NCBI RefSeq assembly: GCF_028291745.1
Contig: NZ_JAQGNQ010000010.1
Span: forward strand, 41,790 to 105,789
Source: Ramlibacter sp.
GTDB taxonomy: Bacteria > Pseudomonadota > Gammaproteobacteria > Burkholderiales > Burkholderiaceae_C
Length of the DNA stretch: 64,000 nt
Direction: 5' to 3'
The notes under the pieces were generated by a model, which saw only the letters and a list, made by a program, of their open reading frames with translations, was not told the origin of the DNA and ran no database searches. Position 1 is the stretch's first letter, and every line of letters starts with the position of its first letter. Positions 7,135 through 15,658 of the stretch are shown piece after piece. The translations under genes were made by a program, and so were the position numbers.

Positions 7135-7160
7135 GGGGCCTGATGGCCCCTTTTCTTTTT
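7135..7160 (+). terminator. Rho-independent terminator inside the locus
   Basis: GGGGCC and GGCCCC pair over a TGAT loop and are followed by TTTTCTTTTT. It lies between the OmcE-like cytochrome gene and the prolyl isomerase gene, so transcription from 6156 is probably stopped or attenuated here. Confidence 0.88.
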
Positions 7161-7177
7161 CACCGAGGCGAAAGAGC

Positions 7178-8236
7178 ATGTCCATGAAGACCCTTCCCTT
7201 CACCCGCGCCGCGCTGGCCACCTGCATGGCGCTCGCCACGCTGCCGATCGGCGCGGCCGCTGCCACCGCCGCGCCGGTCGCGGCGCAAGCCCCGGCACCG
7301 GCGTCCGCACGCTCGAATGCCGCGCCGTTCGCCAAGGTCGGCGAGACCGTGATCACGCACCAGGATTTCGACGCCGCGTTCGCGCAGGCCGCGCGCAGCA
7401 AGTTCTATCACGGCAAGCCGCCGCAAGCCGATATCGCGAAGCTGCAGCGCGAGGTCGGCCAGAGTCTCGTGGACGACCTCCTGCTCGCCCGCGAAGCGAG
7501 GCGACGCAAGATCGCGCCCGACGCCGGCGCCGTGCACAAGGTGATCGCCGGCTACGACGAGCGCTACAAGGACAGCGCGCAATGGAAGCTCGATCGCCCG
7601 CAGGTGGTGCCCGGGCTGGTGGCGAAGCTGGAACGTGACAGCATCATCGAGCAGCTCGCGACGCAGGTGAAGGCCGTCAGCGAGCCGACGACCGCGCAGA
7701 TCGAACAGTACTACCAGGCGCACAAGGACAAGTTCACCTCGCCCGAGCAGGTGCACCTGCAGATGATCCTGCTGAAGGTCGATCCCTCCTCGCCGCAGGC
7801 GCAGTGGGACGGTGCCCGGCAGGAAGCCGCGGCGATCGTCGGCCGCCTGAAAAAGGGCGCCTCCTTCGCCGAGCTCGCCAAGGTGCACTCGAGCGATCCT
7901 TCGGCCGAACGGGGCGGCGACCTGGGCTACCTCCACCAGGGCATGCTGCCCGAGCCGGCGCAGCAGGCCGTGGACCGGATGAAGCCGGGCGAGACCAGCG
8001 AGCCGGTCGCCGTGCTCGAAGGCGTGGCGGTGCTGCGCCTGCTGGAACGCAAGCTGCCCGTGCTGAACCCGCTGGCCGGCGTGCGCGATCGCGCGCGCGA
8101 CCTGTACCTGCGCGGCAAGGGCGACGAGGCGTGGAACGCGCTGCTGGCAACGCTGCGCCGGGACAACCCCGTCACGCTCGACGAATCTCGCTTGTTGCCG
8201 CTGGCCAAGGCGGACGACGGCGCGGCCGCGCGCTAG
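7178..8236 (+). CDS. Exported parvulin-type peptidyl-prolyl isomerase
   Basis: Protein of 352 residues with a signal peptide and an alanine/proline-rich stretch after it. An N-terminal SurA-like helical part (from FAKVGETVITHQDFDAAF) precedes a parvulin (PpiC) domain at about residues 185-290, recognised by KKGASFAELAKVHSSDPSA, GGDLGYL and a C-terminal hydrophobic strand. It would catalyse proline cis-trans isomerisation and act as a periplasmic chaperone. Its place between a filament-type cytochrome and an outer-membrane barrel suggests it helps fold or export these. Prolyl isomerase genes are known neighbours of extracellular cytochrome genes in Geobacter. Confidence 0.88.
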   Translation: MSMKTLPFTRAALATCMALATLPIGAAAATAAPVAAQAPAPASARSNAAPFAKVGETVITHQDFDAAFAQAARSKFYHGKPPQADIAKLQREVGQSLVDDLLLAREARRRKIAPDAGAVHKVIAGYDERYKDSAQWKLDRPQVVPGLVAKLERDSIIEQLATQVKAVSEPTTAQIEQYYQAHKDKFTSPEQVHLQMILLKVDPSSPQAQWDGARQEAAAIVGRLKKGASFAELAKVHSSDPSAERGGDLGYLHQGMLPEPAQQAVDRMKPGETSEPVAVLEGVAVLRLLERKLPVLNPLAGVRDRARDLYLRGKGDEAWNALLATLRRDNPVTLDESRLLPLAKADDGAAAR

Positions 8237-8265
8237 GGACGAACGCCGTGAGCCGCGGGCAGTGA

Positions 8266-10155
8266 ATGCAAACCGCCCGCCGCACCTGGCTCACCCTGCT
8301 CGCCGGTGTCGCCACCGCGGCCAGCGTGGCAGCACAGCAGCAGCAGCCGGCAGACTCCCCGCCGGCCGCCGCCCTGGCCCCGCCTGCCGACGGCGCCGAC
8401 ACCCCCGGCCGCGAATGGCGACTGCCGCCGGTGCGCGTGGGCGGCTCGCTCTCCTATGACCTGCGCGCCTCCCACGGCGGCCACGAAGGCAGTTCGCTGT
8501 CGCACCTGCTCACCGCCAGCCTGGCAGCGCGCACCTACATCTTCCAGCCGTGGTTCGCCACCGTCGGCGGCACGCTCAACCTGAGTAGCGACTGGACCCG
8601 GCGCAGCTTCGACGAGGGCAGCACGGCCTCGCTCAGCGAGAGCATCAAGGCCCGCGAGCAGTTCATCACCGGCACCGGGCGGCTCGACGTCTTTGCCCAA
8701 AGCCGCTTCCCGTTCGAGGCGCATGTCGAGCACAGCGACAGCCGGATCGGCAGCGGGGTGGCCTCCAGCCTCGACTTCCGCACGCAGAACATCGGATTTT
8801 CCCAGCGGTATCGCCCGCTCTCCGGCGGCTTCGACCTGACGGGCGCTTACGACCACCGCGAGCAGAGCGGCCTGGGTTTCAACGCGAAGCAGGACACCGT
8901 CAGCGGCGACTTCGGCACGCGCTGGCGCGCCAACGAGCTCAATCTCGGGGCCTCCTTCAGCCGCGCCCGCAGCATCGGCCTGGACGACGACAGCAGCTTC
9001 GCCAGCCTGGTCGCGCGCCACCAGTACGCGCCGGGCAACGCCCTGTCGGTGAACACCACCGCGAACTGGACGCGCACGCAGGAGAGCCTGGCCACGGCGC
9101 CGAGCGACCTGAAGGTGCTGCAGGTGTCCAGCGTCGGCCTGTGGCACGGCGAGGGCTCGCCGCTGACGCTGACCGGCAGCGGCCGCTACCTGTCGCTGCG
9201 CGAGGGCCTGGCCGGCACCGCGCTCGATTCCGCCGGCGCCACCCTGGGCGCCAACTACGAGCTCAATCCCAATCTGCGCCTGACCGGCAATGCCGCCGTC
9301 AGCACGACGCGCAGCGGCGGCAGCGATGCCCTCGGTTTCACCGGCTCGGTCGGCGCTGCGTACCAGGGTGACACGGTGCCGCTGGCGGGCGGGCGCTACG
9401 ACTGGTTCGCGAACGGCTCGGCGGGCGCGGCGGTGAACGACGGCACGCGACTGGAGCGCGAGCGGCAGACCTCGCTGAACCTGCAGCTCGGACACAGCTT
9501 CGCGCGCAACTGGGCGCTCGGCGCGCAATCGACGCTGGGCCTGAACGCGGCGCAGACGCTGTCCTGGAACGACAACCAGAGCAACCTGCACGCCGACGGC
9601 GAGCTGGGACTCGGCTCGTCGCGCACGCTGCTGAACACGCTGGCCGGCACCTGGCAGACCGGCGGCAGCGACCGCAGTGCCTATGCCCGCGCGAGCTACA
9701 GCGACGCGACGGAGCTGGGACGGGACAACCGGTTCCAGTTGTTCAATTTCCAGCTTTCCGGAAATTTCGAACTGGACAACCGCCGCTCCCTCGGCGGCGA
9801 CCTCACCTGGCAGCGCACGTCGCAGCAGATCGACAGCGTGTCCACGGGGGGCGACGTGACCCTCCCGGGCCGCAGCAGCTCGCGCGCCGCCAGCGGCGAG
9901 ATCACGTACCGCCACCAGCGGCCTTTCGGCATCGCGCGGCTGCGCTTCATCTCGCGCCTGAAGCTGGCCCAGGACGTGCTGAAACAACCTGGAATCCTGC
10001 TGTCCCTTCCCGATCGTGAGACCAGGCTCTGGGAAAACCGGCTCGACTACAGCATCGGCCGGATCGAAACCCAGCTGGTGCTGCGGGTCGCCGAAGTGGA
10101 TGGCAGGCGACGGGAATCCCTGATGTTCCGCGTGCAGCGCAGCTTTGGCGACTGA
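8266..10155 (+). CDS. Predicted outer-membrane beta-barrel (porin-like) protein
   Basis: Protein of 629 residues with a signal peptide (cleavage near AASVAAQ). After a short glutamine/proline linker the sequence alternates polar and hydrophobic residues over its whole length, with many short strands ending in aromatic residues and polar turns, and ends in strands up to RVQRSFGD. This is typical of a large outer-membrane barrel. No cysteine haem motif. I see no clear similarity to MtrB, PioB or Geobacter OmbB, but size and position among multihaem cytochromes suit the porin of a porin-cytochrome conduit. That role is inference. Confidence 0.7.
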   Translation: MQTARRTWLTLLAGVATAASVAAQQQQPADSPPAAALAPPADGADTPGREWRLPPVRVGGSLSYDLRASHGGHEGSSLSHLLTASLAARTYIFQPWFATVGGTLNLSSDWTRRSFDEGSTASLSESIKAREQFITGTGRLDVFAQSRFPFEAHVEHSDSRIGSGVASSLDFRTQNIGFSQRYRPLSGGFDLTGAYDHREQSGLGFNAKQDTVSGDFGTRWRANELNLGASFSRARSIGLDDDSSFASLVARHQYAPGNALSVNTTANWTRTQESLATAPSDLKVLQVSSVGLWHGEGSPLTLTGSGRYLSLREGLAGTALDSAGATLGANYELNPNLRLTGNAAVSTTRSGGSDALGFTGSVGAAYQGDTVPLAGGRYDWFANGSAGAAVNDGTRLERERQTSLNLQLGHSFARNWALGAQSTLGLNAAQTLSWNDNQSNLHADGELGLGSSRTLLNTLAGTWQTGGSDRSAYARASYSDATELGRDNRFQLFNFQLSGNFELDNRRSLGGDLTWQRTSQQIDSVSTGGDVTLPGRSSSRAASGEITYRHQRPFGIARLRFISRLKLAQDVLKQPGILLSLPDRETRLWENRLDYSIGRIETQLVLRVAEVDGRRRESLMFRVQRSFGD

Positions 10156-10185
10156 CCGCGGCGACGACAACCAAGTGAGGGTGAG

Positions 10186-10620
10186 ATGTCGAGATCGAGC
10201 AAGCGGATGCCCCCCGCCGCGCGCGTCGCCGCCGGCGTGGCGCTGTTCGGATGCGCGCTGTTTGCCGGCTTGCTGGCGCCGCAGGCGCACGCGGAATACG
10301 GCGACGTGGTCATCAACAACTACTCCGACCAGGCGGGCATGCGGCCGGTGGTGTTCCCGCACTGGTTCCACCGCATCCGCTACCGCTGCAAGGTGTGCCA
10401 CGCAGACCTGGGCTTCAAGTTCAAGGCCGGCGGCAACGAGATCAACATGGTCAAGGTGATCGACGGCCAGTTCTGCGGCGCCTGCCACAACGGCGAGGTC
10501 GCGTGGAACATCGAGAACTGCAACATGTGCCACTCGGCCAAGCCCGGCACGCCGACCCAGGTGCACGAGAGCACGACCAACTCGCTGGTCGCGCCGGCCG
10601 CCACGGAGAAGAAGCCATGA
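10186..10620 (+). CDS. c7-like trihaem cytochrome
   Basis: Exported protein of 144 residues; signal peptide ends at QAHA. Three haem sites: CKVCH, CGACH, CNMCH, with the upstream ligand histidines in FPHWFHRIRYRC. The pattern HW-H, CxxCH, then NEIN/CGACHNG, is that of the c(7)-type trihaem domain first described in Geobacter. Closely similar to the protein at 14197-14571 (both start the mature part with EYGDVV or EYADVV). Overlaps the next gene by ATGA. Probable periplasmic electron relay. Confidence 0.88.
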   Translation: MSRSSKRMPPAARVAAGVALFGCALFAGLLAPQAHAEYGDVVINNYSDQAGMRPVVFPHWFHRIRYRCKVCHADLGFKFKAGGNEINMVKVIDGQFCGACHNGEVAWNIENCNMCHSAKPGTPTQVHESTTNSLVAPAATEKKP

Positions 10621-11765
10621 GCGCCCGCACCGCACTGGCGGCGCTCGCGGCCGCGGCCCTGGCCTCGTTCGCACTGGCGGCCGCGGCGCAGGATCTCGCG
10701 GCCGGCAAGGGCGTCTACGAAGGCGGTTGCGTCGCCTGCCACGGCACCGGCGTGCTGGGCGCGCCCAAGGTGGGCGATGCCGCTGCCTGGAAGCCGCGCG
10801 CGGCGCAGGGACTCGCCACCCTGCTGGCCAGCGCCAGGGCCGGCAAGGGTGCGATGCCAGCCAGGGGGGCCATGCCGGGACTGACCGACGGGCAATTGCA
10901 GAATGCGATCGCCTACATGGTGTCGCAGTCCGCCGGCGTGCCGGCGGCGCCGGCCAGGCCGGCTGCGGCCCTCGCAGCCGCGAAAGCGCCTGCTTTGGCG
11001 GCTGCGCCCGCGGCCAAGGCTGCCGCCGCCGCGCCGGCCGCAGCGAGCACCGCGGGGGCGGCCAAGCCCATGGCTGCGGCTGCAGTGGCCCCCGTGCCTG
11101 CCGTGGTGGCGGCTCCTGCTGCCCCGGTGCTCACTGCTCCCAGGGCCCCTGCGGCGCCGCCAGCAGCTGCGGCGACGATGACGGCTGCCCTCCAGCCCGC
11201 CGGCGCCCAAGCCGGCGTCAACACCTTCAACCGTTTGCTGCGGCCACAACTGCGCAACCGGCCGCCGGCGGAGGACGGCATCCACGATCCCGGCAACGAC
11301 GCGACGCTGGCGCTGCAGCCGCCGACCCTGGCCTTCAACGAGCTCACGCGCAGCAACGCCGGCAACCGCGTCGACTGGGTCAAGTCGCTGCACGACGGCA
11401 AGATCAATCCGCGCGCCGACCGGCTCGACCCCAAGGCGGTGCCGGCAGTGATGGACCTGAACATAGTGCGCGAGGTGAAGGGCTCCATGCCGGATGTGGT
11501 GTACCCGCACAAGCAGCACACGGAATGGCTGGACTGCTCCAACTGCCACCCGGCCATCTTCAAGCCGCAAAAGGGCGCGAACCAGATCAGCATGGCCAGC
11601 ATCCTGCTCGGGCAGCAGTGCGGGGTATGCCACGGCAAGGTTGCCTTCCCGGTGTCGGAGTGCCGCCTGTGCCACTCCAGGCCCAAGGCGACCGCTACCG
11701 CGGCGGTCGTCAGCACCCCGCCGGCGGAGAGCGCGGCCGGCCAGACCCAGGCCGCTCCGCGGTGA
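10617..11765 (+). CDS. Tetrahaem fusion: cytochrome c5 domain plus c7-like trihaem domain
   Basis: Protein of 382 residues. After a signal peptide comes a monohaem c5-type domain (CVACH, with KVGD and GKGAMPARG), closely like the free protein at 1966-2271. A roughly 90-residue linker made almost only of alanine, proline and valine follows, then a c7-like trihaem domain (CSNCH, CGVCH, CRLCH; ligand histidines in YPHKQH). The last domain matches the separate trihaem protein at 13571-14200, including the preceding RVDWVKSLHDGKINPR stretch. The long flexible linker suggests the c5 head can swing between partners. Coupled by ATGA to the preceding gene. Confidence 0.86.
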   Translation: MSARTALAALAAAALASFALAAAAQDLAAGKGVYEGGCVACHGTGVLGAPKVGDAAAWKPRAAQGLATLLASARAGKGAMPARGAMPGLTDGQLQNAIAYMVSQSAGVPAAPARPAAALAAAKAPALAAAPAAKAAAAAPAAASTAGAAKPMAAAAVAPVPAVVAAPAAPVLTAPRAPAAPPAAAATMTAALQPAGAQAGVNTFNRLLRPQLRNRPPAEDGIHDPGNDATLALQPPTLAFNELTRSNAGNRVDWVKSLHDGKINPRADRLDPKAVPAVMDLNIVREVKGSMPDVVYPHKQHTEWLDCSNCHPAIFKPQKGANQISMASILLGQQCGVCHGKVAFPVSECRLCHSRPKATATAAVVSTPPAESAAGQTQAAPR

Positions 11766-11790
11766 TGGCCACTCGCGACCGGAGGAGACC

Positions 11791-12702
11791 ATGAACATCA
11801 AGTCCTACCGCTGCCACGCTGCCGTGGCACTCGTCCTGCTGCAACTGGCTGGCGAGCCGCGCGCGCAGCCCGGCACCGCCGCCGCAGCGGTCGTGTCGCC
11901 GCAAGTCCTCGCGCAAAAGAGCGCGATGGTCGACAAGGTGCTGAACGAGTCGCCGGTGGCGGCGCGCGTCCTGAGCAGCGGCAACGAGCAGGCGCGATGG
12001 CACTTCGGCCACGCCCGCGAACTGGCCGCGCACGCCGCGGCGTTGCGCACCGACGGCCTGCTGCGCGCCGCCGACGGCCTGCTGAACGAAGCGATCTGGG
12101 AGATCAGCCGCGCGCAGCAGCTGGTGCCCGACCCCGGCACGCAGCAGGCCGGCGAGCGCTCCCGCTACGCGCAACTGGAAGACAGCGTCGCCGCGCTCAA
12201 GCGCACCGCACAGATCGCCCTGCCCCCGGCTGCCGCCACGCAGGGCGAAAGCCGCGACATGATGCTGGCCCGCGCCGACCTGCTGGCCGACCAGGCCGGC
12301 CAGCTGGCGCGCGCCGACCGCTACATCGAGGCCAACAAGCAGCTCGATGCGGCGCTGATGCTGCTGCTGCGGGACGCCTCGGCGCGGCTGGCGGGCCACA
12401 CGATCGTGTACGACGTGCGCTTCGCGGATCGCCACGAAGAGTTCGCGTTCGAGCTGGAGCGCCATCGCAGCTTCGAGCGGCTGGTGCCGCTGGCGCTGCT
12501 GGAGTTCAGGCCGGCGCCGGAAGCCCGGGCGCTGGCCGAGCGCAACGTGACGCAGGCGCGCGAACTGCGCGAGCGCGCCGAGGCGCAGTTCGCCCGCAAC
12601 CCGCTCGCGGCCATCAAGGACATCAGCGACGGCACCGACGCCTTGCGGCGGGCGCTGCAGGCCGCCGGCCTGGTGGTGCCGCAGACGATGGAATCCCGAT
12701 GA
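11791..12702 (+). CDS. Exported protein of unknown function, helical, paralogue A
   Basis: Protein of 303 residues from the ATG at 11791, preceded by GGAGGAG. A signal peptide (cleavage near EPRAQ) is followed by an almost wholly helical, alanine-rich sequence with no cysteine after the signal region and no haem motif. It resembles the next protein: both have an F/Y-A-F/Y-E motif (EEFAFELERHRSFERLV) near the middle and end with a helix of the form I-x-DG-T-x-LRRALQAAGLVVP. Embedded between cytochrome genes and overlapping the next gene (ATGA), so it probably serves cytochrome assembly or the conduit. I do not recognise a family. Confidence 0.8.
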   Translation: MNIKSYRCHAAVALVLLQLAGEPRAQPGTAAAAVVSPQVLAQKSAMVDKVLNESPVAARVLSSGNEQARWHFGHARELAAHAAALRTDGLLRAADGLLNEAIWEISRAQQLVPDPGTQQAGERSRYAQLEDSVAALKRTAQIALPPAAATQGESRDMMLARADLLADQAGQLARADRYIEANKQLDAALMLLLRDASARLAGHTIVYDVRFADRHEEFAFELERHRSFERLVPLALLEFRPAPEARALAERNVTQARELRERAEAQFARNPLAAIKDISDGTDALRRALQAAGLVVPQTMESR

Positions 12703-13574
12703 GCACCTTCCTCTCCCCGCGCAACGTGCGCGGCGCCGCCATTTCGCTCGTCCTGTGCCTCGCCGCGGGCATGGCCTGCGCCCAGCCGCGGATGTCGATC
12801 GACCGGGAGCAGCTGGAACGCAAGCTGCAATCGACCGGCACGCTGATCGAGACCTCCTCGGGCGCCAGGCAGATCGAGGCCAGCGGCGTAGTCGAAGCGG
12901 CAGCCCGGCGCGCCGACGCGCGTGAACTGCACCAGCGCGCCCGTGTCGCGCTGACCGCCGGCGAGCTGGAGAAGGCGGCGAAACTCCTGGACGAATCCTC
13001 CCGCGCGATGTTCGACGGCGTGCGCCTGGCCGCCCCGTCGCAGGTGACCGAAGCCAAGCAGCGCGCCGACTACCAGGCGCGGCTGGACTCCACGCGCGCG
13101 CTGATCGAGGCGCAAAAGCGCATCTCCGCCGAGAAGGGCGGCACCCGCGCGGCCGAACCGTCGCGGCAGGCCGAGGCCCTGATCGGCGAGGCGGACAAGC
13201 TGGCGGCAGCCGGCCGGCTGACCGACGCACGCCACACCCTGGACCAGGCGTACCTCACGGTGAAGGCAGCGATCGGCAGCCAGCGCGAGGGGGATACGCT
13301 CGTGCGCTCGCTGAACTTCGCCACGCCGGCCGACGAATACGCCTACGAAGTCGACCGCAACGACACCCACCGCATGCTGGTGCAGATGCTGCTGAAGGAC
13401 CGCCATGGCGATGCGATGGTGGACCAGGCAGTGGCCGCCTCCGGCAAGCTGCGCACGCAGGCGGAGGGCGAAGCGTCCCGCAACGACCACCGGAGCGCGA
13501 TCCGCACGCTGGAGGACTCCACGCGCGAACTGGTGAAGGCAATCCGCGCCGCCGGTGTCTACATCCCGGGATGA
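12699..13574 (+). CDS. Exported protein of unknown function, helical, paralogue B
   Basis: Protein of 291 residues with a signal peptide ending at MACAQ. Rich in alanine, arginine and glutamate, predicted all-helical, with no haem motif. It shares with its neighbour at 11791 the motif EYAYEVDRND-T-HRMLV and a C-terminal helix ending IRAAGVYIP. Two amphipathic helical repeats (ARVALTAGELEKAAKLLDES and LAAAGRLTDARHTLDQAY) look like TPR-type hairpins. Coupled by ATGA on both sides. Function unknown; co-translation with four multihaem proteins suggests a structural or assembly role. Confidence 0.8.
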   Translation: MSTFLSPRNVRGAAISLVLCLAAGMACAQPRMSIDREQLERKLQSTGTLIETSSGARQIEASGVVEAAARRADARELHQRARVALTAGELEKAAKLLDESSRAMFDGVRLAAPSQVTEAKQRADYQARLDSTRALIEAQKRISAEKGGTRAAEPSRQAEALIGEADKLAAAGRLTDARHTLDQAYLTVKAAIGSQREGDTLVRSLNFATPADEYAYEVDRNDTHRMLVQMLLKDRHGDAMVDQAVAASGKLRTQAEGEASRNDHRSAIRTLEDSTRELVKAIRAAGVYIPG

Positions 13575-14200
13575 CCATGGCCCGTGGCTGCCTGCCTGCA
13601 AGCACCCTGCGACGCGCAGTTGCGCGCCAGCGCGCAGGCGTGCGGTGGCTGCTCGCGCTGTTGCTGGCAGCGATGGGCCTGGCGGCACTGGCACAGAACC
13701 GGGGCTGGGTGCGGATCGCGGCTGACGGTCTGCACGATCCGCGCAGTCCGGCGCTGGGCGTGCTGCAGGAACCGGGCGAGGCGCTGGCGGCGCTGCCGCA
13801 CGACGCAGTCGGCAACCAGGTCCGCTGGGTCAAGGCACTGGACGAGGGCGCGATCCAGCCGCGCACCAACATCCTGCCGGAGACCCGGGTCAACCTGCGG
13901 CTGTCCGAGGTGCTGCTGAAGAACACCGGCGAGATGGCGATGGTGCGCTTCCCGCATCGCCAGCACACCGCCTGGCTCGATTGCAGCAACTGCCACGGCG
14001 CCGCGGGCCTGTTCGAGCAGCAGGCCGGCGCGACGAAGATCAACATGATGCTGATCCTGTCCGGGGAGAAATGCGGGCTGTGCCACGGGGCGGTCGCGTT
14101 CCCGCTGACCGAATGCAAGCGCTGCCACAGCGTGGAGCGCGGCAGCCCCGAGCACCAGGCCTTCGGCAACGCGCTGGTGCGCGAGGCGACGCCTCCGTGA
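13571..14200 (+). CDS. c7-like trihaem cytochrome
   Basis: Exported protein of 209 residues; signal segment LLALLLAAMGLAALAQ. The first half carries VRWVKALDEGAIQPR, the second a c7-like trihaem domain with CSNCH, CGLCH, CKRCH and ligand histidines in FPHRQH. It is the stand-alone counterpart of the C-terminal half of the fusion protein at 10617-11765. Coupled by ATGA upstream and GTGA downstream. Likely periplasmic relay. Confidence 0.87.
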   Translation: MTMARGCLPASTLRRAVARQRAGVRWLLALLLAAMGLAALAQNRGWVRIAADGLHDPRSPALGVLQEPGEALAALPHDAVGNQVRWVKALDEGAIQPRTNILPETRVNLRLSEVLLKNTGEMAMVRFPHRQHTAWLDCSNCHGAAGLFEQQAGATKINMMLILSGEKCGLCHGAVAFPLTECKRCHSVERGSPEHQAFGNALVREATPP

Positions 14201-14571
14201 ACCTCGTGCCCTGCGCACTCGTGCTGGCGCTCGGGCTGGGCGTCGCCATGCCGGCGGCGGCGGAGTACGCGGACGTGGTCCTGGACCGCGCGTCCACGAA
14301 GAACGGCATGCGGCCGGTGGTGTTTCCGCACTGGTTCCACCGCATCCGCTTTCGCTGCAAGGTGTGCCATTCGGAACTGGGCTTCAAGATGCGGGCAGGG
14401 TCCAATGCGATCCAGATGAACGACATCATCGAAGGGCGCTTTTGCGGCATGTGCCACAACGGTCAGATCGCCTGGACACCGGACCGCTGCGACCTGTGCC
14501 ACTCCGGCAAGCCGGGGGTCGCGCCGGGCATCTACGGCGCGTCGGAAACGAAGGGGCCGGGCAAATGGTGA
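14197..14571 (+). CDS. c7-like trihaem cytochrome
   Basis: Protein of 124 residues starting at GTG 14197, which overlaps the upstream stop (GTGA). Signal peptide ends at MPAAA. Three haem sites: CKVCH, CGMCH, CDLCH, with ligand histidines in FPHWFHRIRFRC. Strongly similar over its whole length to the protein at 10186-10620, so the pair arose by duplication. Likely periplasmic electron relay of the conduit. Confidence 0.86.
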   Translation: MNLVPCALVLALGLGVAMPAAAEYADVVLDRASTKNGMRPVVFPHWFHRIRFRCKVCHSELGFKMRAGSNAIQMNDIIEGRFCGMCHNGQIAWTPDRCDLCHSGKPGVAPGIYGASETKGPGKW

Positions 14572-14605
14572 ACGTCGGCCTGCCCATGGCACCGGAGGGA
14601 CGGCG

Positions 14606-15658
14606 ATGAGCGCGCCGCAACTGCTGCTTTGTGCCGTCGTGCTGCTGCTCGTCGGCTGCGCCAGCGAACCCATGGTGATGCAGCTGGATGCGCCGCAGAA
14701 TGCCAGCGCCCGCCTGTTCCCGCCGCCGCAAACGCAGGAGGAGCCGCGCTACCGTTACCTCGGCCAGCTGCTGGGCGAGAGCAACTTCAAGCCCAAGGAC
14801 GGCGGCGGCCGCAAGCTGCTGGCCTGGATCGCCGGCCTGGGCGAAGAGCGCGAGACGCCGGTGACGTTGCAGCGGCCGCAGTCGGGCGTGGTGGACGCTG
14901 CCGGCCGCGTGCTCGTCACTGATGTCAGCCGCAACGCGATCTACGTGTTCGACGAGGCGGCGGGCAAGCTCGATGTGTGGGAGCGGGCCTCGCGGCGCGA
15001 ACGCTTCGCCGCGCCGATCGCGATCGCGCTGGGACGCGGCGGCGAGTTCCTGGTGAGCGACGCCGAACTCGGTCGCGTGTTCCGGCTCGCTGGCGACGGC
15101 ACGCCGCTGGGCGAGTTCGGCGCCGGCGTGCTGCGGCGGCCCACCGGCATCGCCCGCGACGCGCAGCGCGGCCGCGTGTTCGTCGCCGACACGCACTCGC
15201 ACGACATCAAGGTGTTCGACGACGACGGCAAGCTGCTGGCGACCTGGGGACACCGCGGCGAAGGCCCGGGCGAACTGAACTACCCGACGCACCTGGCCTT
15301 CGCGGACGGCACGCTGCTGGTGACCGACGCGATGAACGCGCGCGTGCAGGGCTTCGACCGCGAAGGCAAGCCGGTGTTGCGCATCGGCCAGCGCGGGCTG
15401 TACGTGGGCAACCTGGTGCGGCCCAAGGGCGTGGCCGCCGACGATGAAGGCAACGTCTATGTCGTCGAATCCATGCACGACAGCCTGCTGGTGTACGACC
15501 GCGAGGGCCGCTTCCTGATGGCGCTGGGCGGCACCGACGTGGAGGCGAGCAAGTTCTACCTGCCCGCCGGGGTCTGGGTCGATGCGCGCAATCGCGTGTT
15601 CGTCGCCGACATGTTCAATGGCCGCGTCGCGGTGTTCCAGTTCCTGGGCGGCAAGTGA
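14606..15658 (+). CDS. NHL-repeat beta-propeller lipoprotein, second copy
   Basis: Protein of 350 residues with a lipobox (LLVGC). Six NHL repeats are seen as recurring phrases (DAAGRVLVTDVSRN, GRVFVADTHSHDIKVF, DEGNVYVVESMHD, DARNRVFVADMFNGRV). GGAGGGA precedes the ATG. It resembles the NHL protein at 4857-6029 and, like it, lies directly before a cytochrome of the CHTPH type, here overlapping it as TGATG. It lacks the long C-terminal tail of the first copy. Confidence 0.87.
   Translation: MSAPQLLLCAVVLLLVGCASEPMVMQLDAPQNASARLFPPPQTQEEPRYRYLGQLLGESNFKPKDGGGRKLLAWIAGLGEERETPVTLQRPQSGVVDAAGRVLVTDVSRNAIYVFDEAAGKLDVWERASRRERFAAPIAIALGRGGEFLVSDAELGRVFRLAGDGTPLGEFGAGVLRRPTGIARDAQRGRVFVADTHSHDIKVFDDDGKLLATWGHRGEGPGELNYPTHLAFADGTLLVTDAMNARVQGFDREGKPVLRIGQRGLYVGNLVRPKGVAADDEGNVYVVESMHDSLLVYDREGRFLMALGGTDVEASKFYLPAGVWVDARNRVFVADMFNGRVAVFQFLGGK

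Noticed and set aside
8233..10674. Very long antisense open reading opposite the barrel gene
   Set aside because: It is a GC-rich shadow: composition is arginine/alanine/valine-heavy with no domain, and the plus strand here encodes a signal peptide and barrel plus a trihaem cytochrome.
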